A stretch of 64,000 bases of DNA. Origin: Daphnia carinata. Lineage: Eukaryota > Arthropoda > Branchiopoda > Diplostraca > Daphniidae. The notes under the pieces are model-generated. The model was not told the origin of the DNA, made no database searches, and saw only the letters and a list, made by a program, of their open reading frames with translations. The stretch lies in the NCBI RefSeq assembly GCF_022539665.2, contig NC_081338.1:4277679-4341678 (forward strand), in the 5' to 3' direction. The position numbers were made by a program, and so were the translations under genes. Of this stretch, positions 57,738 to 64,000 are shown in pieces (position 1 is the first letter of the stretch; each line of letters starts with the position of its first letter).

Positions 57738-59439
57738 TTATCCGAAAACAGCCTTCCATTTATTAACCACTCCTGTCTTGTTATCGGTAGCTTCTGTAAA
57801 ATTTGAAACTTTCGGAACATCTGTTACGTTAGAAACATCGATAGCGGTCAATATTGTATTAGTTGTGCTTGGCGTAGTGGAAGTGGTTTCCTCTCTCGGA
57901 GCGAACCAGGGGAAGGCAGTGAGATTCAAGTCCGGGGGCGGCTCAGGAATAGAAGGTCGTCGATCGGCTTTCATTCCAAAAGGCCGAAGTTGGTAAAGGA
58001 AGTAATCGTATATGTACATCTGCTGGGGATTGACATAGTGAAAGGAAATGGCGGTATCCGAACAGCATTCACGTCCCTTAAAATTGCGCATTAAACTTAA
58101 TCTGTGTCTACACGGATAGTTTCTGAAACACCTTACTTGAGTGGGGGCGTAGTAGATGTTATTCCAGTACCAATAACTTGGCGTAATTTTACCGGCGAAG
58201 TAATGTTGTTCAGGAACAAAAGGAAAGAATCTTCCTCTTCCCTTAGAGTCGCGCGTGTCCATGGCCGAAACATTCAGATTTTGCATACACTTCCCTTTGT
58301 GACAAATTATTTGATATTAAGTTTAAGTAAAAAAAAAAAAATTACAATTTGACGCTGGAAACGAACCCATTTCTGCATCTTCTGCGCCTTCGTGATCATG
58401 TCGGCAAGCCAAAGCGTTAAAGTAACTGATGGCACAATTAAAAAATAAAATTAGCATAGAAATAAAAGCAGTCACTGAAACTTTACCCTTCTTCCACGAA
58501 TCTCCTTGTAGCTTCCTTACTCAACACGTATCCTGTGAAAGCAAAAGTTGATTGTTATCGATTGCCGTAACTCAGTAATGGATTGCACTTATCTTACCAG
58601 CCCCACCACTGAAATATCCAGTCTCAACAATTGCTTTATACTTGTGGCCGAACCACAATGCTTTCGATGTGTTGTAAGGTGACAAAAAGTAACGCAAGTT
58701 TTCAACAACAACGTACCTGTAAACAATAGACAATAAATAGCCGTTTTGCTTAATAAAAATCCGTGAAGCAATTTACGTGTCATCGTCAGCTTTAAGAAAC
58801 CAATCTGCCTCATCGCGATAGTGGTTCCATATATGGCGAAATGCCTCCCGCGTTTTACCCCACAATTGATTTCGGCCTTCACGCACTGGCAGCTGGACGG
58901 AGGGCAAACTGGGATCTGCATCCGAAAAGCAAATAACAATCCGATATTTTTGACGCACGGTTTCTGTTACCCAATTTTCGCACCTGCTGCTGAGCTCATA
59001 AACAGTAGAACATTGCACCGCTTCCCCCAGGTTTCTTTCACTGCCAGTGCCTTTGTCTTGTGATTATCCGGTGACGTCAGGATCCAGCAAAGCACGCGCA
59101 CTTTTTCGTAGAGATCTGCCTTTTCTCCATCTTGCACTAATAACACTTTGTCATCGGACTAACAAACTGATGTTATTTCTAAGTTCAATTTACCGATACT
59201 GACTCTGCTGCTGTAGTCTTTGGCAATCTTGCTGGACGTTTCATGAACAACATATGGTACGCCAACGGTATTGCCAGTCAAAAGTCTTTAGTTAAATGTT
59301 AAATGGGTTGAGTTAATATTTTTACTAATACTTAAATGGAGATTTACTGATGGATTGATTGGTTCATCAAAAAGATGATACAGCAACCAAAGACGACGCT
59401 AATGGTGAAAGTTACATTTCGACGAGACAAGCACCGCAT
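57738..59439 (-). CDS. C1GalT1: Core 1 beta-1,3-galactosyltransferase (C1GalT1, T-synthase)
   Basis: Adds Gal in beta-1,3 linkage to GalNAc-Ser/Thr (Tn to T antigen) in the Golgi, using UDP-Gal and Mn2+. Eight exons on the minus strand close to 422 residues: 59439-59348, 59285-59204, 59158-58984, 58915-58777, 58716-58598, 58532-58487, 58425-58367, 58294-57738. Exon 1 encodes a type II signal anchor ([18 protein letters not shown]). The family core follows: [50 protein letters not shown] (DDD metal-binding motif), [43 protein letters not shown]. The junction between exons 2 and 3 uses a weak donor (GTCAGT) chosen because it keeps frame. The tail after LRPFG is an added Thr/Asn-rich stretch. 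The stop lies 11 bp from the end of the U2-flank repeat. Confidence 0.94.
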
Positions 59440-61479
59440 TGTTAACTCTTCCAGTAACAAAACTTTTTCCAAGAGCAGCGTCTGAACTGCTAAAAAGAGT
59501 GCGCACGTGATGTTCACAGCTGAGACTGGTAGGCACTAAACACGGTTCCCGTGTTGATAACGAGGTTTGCATACGGCGGGAGGTACTTTACCTTGTTGCG
59601 ACATAGAAATAAAAACGATAAAAATAAAAAAAAATAATAAATGTGTACTACCCGGAAAAACCGATAGCCCATGATAACTACTTCCAATATCGAAGAAATT
59701 GTTGTTCCGGGCATTAACCAAGACCTAACTGACATTAAATACTTTTTTTTCATTTTTAAGTGTTTCTCCTCAGGTTATATCAGACGGTCATAGCCATGTG
59801 GGAGAAATGATCTTCGTGTTATTGCCCGTTCACAATTGAAATTACAATTGTAAACTTACTGCTTCAACAGCTAACCATCGTTACGTCTCTTAGAAAAACT
59901 ACTGCCACCCGTAGGTATTGCTGCACTGAAACATTTTCATGACTCAGCATTTTCATTCGCAGCTCCTTTTCTATAAAAAAAAAAATAAAATAAAAGTCCT
60001 TTATTCTACCTGCACCAACGAGTACGGAGATCTTGAATACTCTGTAGTTCCGCCTTCCTCCGACCGCCATCAGTTAAATAAACAATTTTATCCGTTGACT
60101 ACTGGATCACAAGGAAAACTATGAATTTTACTTTTAGGCTTTCTTTCTTTGTCGATCGCAAGTAGTCATACGATTTGCGCTGTTACGACCTTGTGACGCA
60201 TGAGGTCTTAAACGAATCATTATAAGTGGACCGTTCACGATCGAAAGCATTTGTGGTTAGCTGAACGCCCGAACTCATTGACTGTTCTTTGTTTAACTTC
60301 TTAGGTTTTTCCTCACAGGTGCAACTAATTACCCATTTGGACACCCCTCCGTTTGATTGCAGTCGTCTCGGGATGAAGGTCGCTATCTTGCCCCGCGGAC
60401 AATCGCCCCGACCGGTAACGTACTTTCCACCGATTTTCGCTTTTCTTTAAAAACAAGCGAAAATAAGAAGTAAAAAGTAAAAATACAGTTTGCCCATAAC
60501 TGGCGCCTTCAACAGCCCCAAGTTCCTGTTTTTATTTAGGACTGGCTGAGTCAGCCAATCAGAAGAGAGCCATATGGCGTAACGAAAACTATGATGGAAA
60601 AAAAAGGCAAAATGCCGTAATGTTCCACCTGTTGTAAATCTGAATCAAATGGTTCGAAATTTTTTTTCATGTGTGATATCTTTGGGTACGTACACAGCGT
60701 TGTCAACTTCGTTGGCCTTCAGACTTGACATCAGATGTGTATTCATTATCCTTTGTTGTTTCATTTTCCATTGCAGCTTTGTCGACCGAAGGCTGATGAC
60801 ATGTACTTGTAGTTAAGCAGCCTTGCTATTGCTGGTCGGTCGCCGAGAATTGGTGCTAGAAGAAGCTACAACTAAGTGTAAGCAAAATTTTTCTGGTGGA
60901 TGCTAGGTAAAGCCATTGAGCAAAGATCGTCTGAGTATTTATCACGATTTAGTCGATAAGAGATAAGCTATAATTTATAATTGTTGATTAGGTAAAACCT
61001 CTGCGGGATTTTTCAAGTTGCTTAAGAGTTTAAACAAATATTTAACGTGGGTTAACCTGAGGCTGGGTTAAATTAGCGTGACCTCGTCGTAACCTTAAAG
61101 TGCATTTTGACTTGAATTGAATATAAAAGAAGTTTAAATGCCTTGCAACAGTGATATGGTTTTCGTAGCTCGGTGAGTAATTTTCGTTTATTTTTTAGTT
61201 TAATTGTTTTACTTGTTTTTTTTTGGGGGGGGGGGTTCTTTTGTTTTGCAATAGACGGATGGAAAAATTAACAACTTGGTATGGCAATCCGTTTTACACA
61301 AAAAAAAAAAAAATTTCGCCAAAAAAAAAATCACTTTTTTCTTTTTTTCCGACACGTAGCCATCTATCGCTCAGACTCGTTATTACTGGCGTAGGCAATT
61401 TCAGTCCATTGGATGCCATTCGCAGTTAGTTCAGTAGCGTGGATGGAGAATAACGCGTGGCTGGAGGAACAATTGAAAA
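59440..61479. other. Intergenic, promoter-like elements, no gene
   Basis: No convincing frame. CTGAGTCAGCCAATCAG at about 60546-60562 combines an AP-1-like TGAGTCA with an inverted CCAAT box, and may belong to a promoter for the gene to the right. G and A homopolymers occur at 61218-61235 and 61300-61330. Confidence 0.35.
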
Positions 61480-62490
61480 ATGGATAAGATAATACAACAA
61501 AAGGATGGTAAGTATAAACATTATTATATTGGTTTTCAATTATTAATTATTGTTTATTGAATCAAATTATGAAGCTGCAGGCCCAATTATTGGAACAACA
61601 CAAAATATTAGATAACAGCAAAGCTAAGGATGGTAAGGCCTAATACATAATGATTCTATTTATTTGCTTTTATTCATTTGTGTTTTGTAGCTCAAATTTT
61701 GAGTCTACAAGCTCAGCTAGGGGAAAAGAACAAATTGGAACGGAACAGTTTCCAAACAGTGAAGGAGGTTTTTCCAAACTCATCCCTAACTGAACATGAG
61801 GATGAATTGGCATTAGGCGAACACAGTCAGGTACCTAAACTTTTCAAATAAGAATTCAAAATAAGTATAGAATTTTAACAAACAATTATTTATTGCTTAG
61901 TTATTCAGTCTTCCACCTGACAGTGTGTTAAAGTTAAATTCTGTTAGTGCTGCACTAAAAGAATTGTTAGTAATAAGTCCATGCAGCGAAGGAAGTGAAC
62001 AATTGTGGGATCGTATCTGGGCTGAAAATGGGTGTGGTACGGAAACCCAGAAATAGCACGAGTTCAACATAAAACATGAATTAGGTACTTTTCGGTTTTT
62101 TGTCTATCGAAAAAGTATTTTTAATGCTATTATTTTGCATTCACAGAATTTTGGTGGGGGATCAAGTCAAGTCTGGAAGTGTTACAGGATGGAAGAGTGA
62201 GCCTGCAGTTGAAAAACACTGAAAGTGCATTACCATTAAGGTATGAGGTAAAGTAATAGAGTATGCAAATTGTCTAATGAGAGTACCATCTTGTGTGAAT
62301 GAATCCTGTGTAACAGCAATCCTTTATAGTTCTGTCACAGCTAGAAGCCTCAAATAATTCTGCTTCTCTTGCTAAAGAACAACTTGTCCTTTACGTTCAG
62401 AGTGTTGGTGAAGCTGGGTACTTAAATGGCCCTAAAGATGTTCCATTTCGTTGGCATTGCAGCGATGAACATCATACATGGACTTTTTAG
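61480..62490 (+). CDS. Small multi-exon gene, unrecognised, N-terminal coiled coil
   Basis: Several short exons with good splice signals read as protein. A start region at about 61481 (MDKIIQQKD, donor GTAAGT) leads to a coiled-coil exon ending at about 61633 (AQLLEQHKILDNSKAKD, donor GTAAGG). Then come 61690-61830 (AQILSLQAQLGEKNKLERN ... ALGEHSQ), 61901-62056 (LFSLPPDSVLKLNSVSAALK ...), about 62147-62240 (EFWWGIKSSLEVLQDGRVSL ...) and a last exon ending at TAG 62488-62490 (LVLYVQSVGEAGYLNG ... HHTWTF). Phases between some exons are not fully resolved, and the 61901 exon also runs into its own stop at 62054. The repeated KDG/LQAQL pattern suggests two related coiled-coil exons. The layout loosely recalls ATRIP-like checkpoint proteins, but this is too weak to name it. 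Confidence 0.45.
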
Positions 62491-62939
62491 GTATGAAAGG
62501 AATTTTCTTGAAAATTTTTTGAATTTATGACAAAGCATTTCTCCTGCTTTTTGCCAACCATGTCTAATCTAAAAAAAAAAATTATCCAATAGGAAAGGAT
62601 TTTCAGCATACTGGGAACACAACTATCAACAATGCAACATTCTAGGGGTGCTATTTTATCATTCAAGAGCCTTATACAATGATTTTCATCTGCAATTTGT
62701 ATGGCCTTTCCCAAGCTTCTGCCAGAAGTTGAATCTATAAGTCATGTAAGTCACATGAGCAACAATTGAGATGCTTAATGGTGATGTTTTTCTTTTCTCA
62801 GCATAGGTTAATAGTAACATTGGATCTGAAAAAATTCTTGGTTGGGGCATGACACTGAATAAATTGTAATGATTGGATGGATGACATGATATTTTCTATA
62901 CTTCATTCGGATTCCCGAGACGGTATTTTATATTTAAAA

Positions 62940-63345
62940 AATTGAAGTGCATATCTGGGCTCCCTTCCTTTCCGTAGCCCCGTTTCCCCTTGACTCGTAA
63001 TAAGCCCGTAGGGGGTCATGCCCCTACTGTACGGTATATATAAAAACAACATATACCGAGGTTTGGAGGGCTCTGGCCGGAAGGGACGTGGGGTGTCCGC
63101 TTAGTCCGATGAAGTCTTCACGGAGGGCGACGTGGCTGCCCACAAATCCGAATTAAAGGCTAATCGCTCCTGTAAAAATGTTCCAAATCTTCAGCTCTTC
63201 TTCCGGCTTCTCTTAGCCAATCACCGGGTAATCTCCCCGGTGGGTCAACAAGGCAGTGTCTCCCCCTGCCTGGGTTGACGGCAACTTTTGAAAGGGCTAT
63301 TGTGCCTTTTTAAAGTTGCAAAAATTATTGTAATGTGCAGAGAAT
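62940..63345. repeat. Chain of stable hairpins, unclassified structured element
   Basis: Successive perfect or near-perfect stems: GTAGGGG/CCCCTAC at 63008-63027; GGTATAT/ATATACC at 63033-63057; CACCGGG/CCCGGTG around 63222-63242; nested GTCAAC-AGGCAG/CTGCCT-GTTGAC at about 63244-63279; and GCAACTTT/AAAGTTGC with an inner AAAGG/CCTTT at about 63281-63319. Ends near AATAAAATTTT. No protein frame. It looks like the structured tail of a retroelement or a non-coding RNA. Confidence 0.5.
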
Positions 63346-63485
63346 TGTCAATAAAATTTTTTTTATAAAATATTTTTTGCAAAATTTGTTTCTTTCATTG
63401 CTTCTTTTATCATTACTCTTTTATCATTACTCATACGTCTACGATTAATCCACTCAGGGGGTTTTTATCTCTCTATTCGGGTATA

Positions 63486-63562
63486 CACCATTCTGGGAAT
63501 CGAACCTCAGACATTTCACATCTCAGTTGAACGCTCTACCATTGAGCCACTGTCAACTATAC
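63486..63562 (-). repeat. tRNA-like sequence (SINE head or tRNA pseudogene)
   Basis: On the minus strand, an A box (TGGCTCAATGGTAGAGC) and a B box (GGTTCGATTCC) are correctly spaced, with an anticodon-like loop between. The T stem and acceptor stem do not pair well, so a functional tRNA is unlikely. Confidence 0.5.
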
Positions 63563-63645
63563 TAACAACAATTCACATTTGAAAGCCTATCGACTTATCC
63601 ACAACGAACAAAGTTATTAAGGAAGAAATTGTTTGCTAATGTATG

Positions 63646-63716
63646 TTGTAGTCGGCTCGATGGTAAAGTATTGGACTCATACGCTGGAGTTCTAGGGTTC
63701 GATCCCCAATCCAGTT
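63646..63716 (+). repeat. tRNA-like sequence, opposite orientation
   Basis: A-box-like CGGCTCGATGGTAAAGTA and B box GGGTTCGATCCCC. Stems pair imperfectly. It is divergent from the 63486-63562 copy, about 85 bp away. Confidence 0.5.
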
Positions 63717-63894
63717 CATGAATATACTCTCGTAAATAAAAACAAACTTCATGTACAAATATAAAATTTTATTGTCCCTCCATCCTCCCACAAATCCTCC
63801 ACTTACATTATATCTTACAACACAAAACAATACAAGACATACACAAAAAAACTAACTAACAGGTTGGCTGCCACGCCACTAAATCTACAATATC

Positions 63895-64000
63895 TACGTC
63901 GCTATCGGAAGGATAGCGACCAAGGGGGACTTGTCTGCTGACAAGTCCGGGCTGACATATGATGGAGACCGTTGTGGAAACGCACAACCCGGGTCTCCAC
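63895..64000. repeat. Second hairpin cluster, cut by the window edge
   Basis: Three consecutive hairpins: CGCTATC/GATAGCG (about 63899-63917), GACTTGTC/GACAAGTC (about 63927-63946), and GGAGACC/GGTCTCC with inner GTTGTG/CACAAC (about 63963-63998). Same style as the 62940-63345 element; probably part of a repeat continuing beyond the window. Confidence 0.45.

Noticed and set aside
63085-63130. Hammerhead ribozyme core near GTCCGATGAAGTC
   Set aside because: The essential CTGATGA core and a properly placed GAAA are missing; the similarity is limited to a few bases.
63950-64000. Hammerhead or retrozyme at the window end (GGAAACGCAC next to TGATGG)
   Set aside because: Core order and spacing do not fit a hammerhead; the stems are better described as plain nested hairpins.
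1-64000. CRISPR arrays, operons, ribosome binding sites, prophage
   Set aside because: None seen; intron structure, snRNA and gene families show eukaryotic nuclear DNA.

Overview
The window is arthropod nuclear DNA, most likely from a branchiopod crustacean close to Daphnia. This is inferred from many short GT-AG introns (about 45-100 nt) mixed with a few kilobase introns, an RR-type cuticle protein, a proline/cysteine-rich secreted protein with arthropod-style Cys modules, a full-length T-type calcium channel with invertebrate-style alternative exons, and a non-LTR retrotransposon in a U2 snRNA gene. No prokaryotic features were seen.

Layout. 570-2536 holds an unrecognised protein in two consecutive frames. 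About 6216-9314 is an ATF7IP/Windei homologue (coiled coil plus C-terminal FN3 domain). 10913-15036 is an 11-exon SPATA20-type thioredoxin-fold protein whose exon chain closes to 748 residues. 18650-43806 is one 25-kb gene, the Cav3 (T-type) alpha1 subunit. Its four domains, gating brake and EEDD selectivity ring can be read directly. Its first intron is a U12-type AT-AC intron, and it carries one frame-enforced mutually exclusive exon pair (domain II turret), one likely second pair (domain I turret), an in-frame cassette exon (III-IV linker) and two alternative C-terminal exons. 45192-47564 is a secreted proline/cysteine-repeat protein; 49399-50449 is an RR cuticle protein with a clear TATA box and initiator.

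52514-57740 is the most unusual region. An intact U2 snRNA gene is followed by a 3,703-bp restriction-like-endonuclease (R2/Utopia-type) non-LTR retrotransposon. The element is flanked by perfect-looking 736-bp direct repeats that begin inside U2 (nt 39) and end exactly at the element's 5' end. This is what an extremely long target-site duplication would look like, and it leaves one complete U2 gene and one 5'-truncated U2 copy. The right repeat stops 11 bp before the stop codon of the neighbouring minus-strand gene, a core-1 beta-1,3-galactosyltransferase (C1GalT1, 57738-59439, 422 residues).

The last 4 kb hold a small multi-exon gene of unknown function (about 61480-62490), a chain of stable DNA/RNA hairpins, two divergent tRNA-like sequences and another hairpin cluster at the window edge, probably SINE or transposon debris. 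The protein-coding genes look like unrelated housekeeping and tissue genes; nothing suggests they form a functional cluster.
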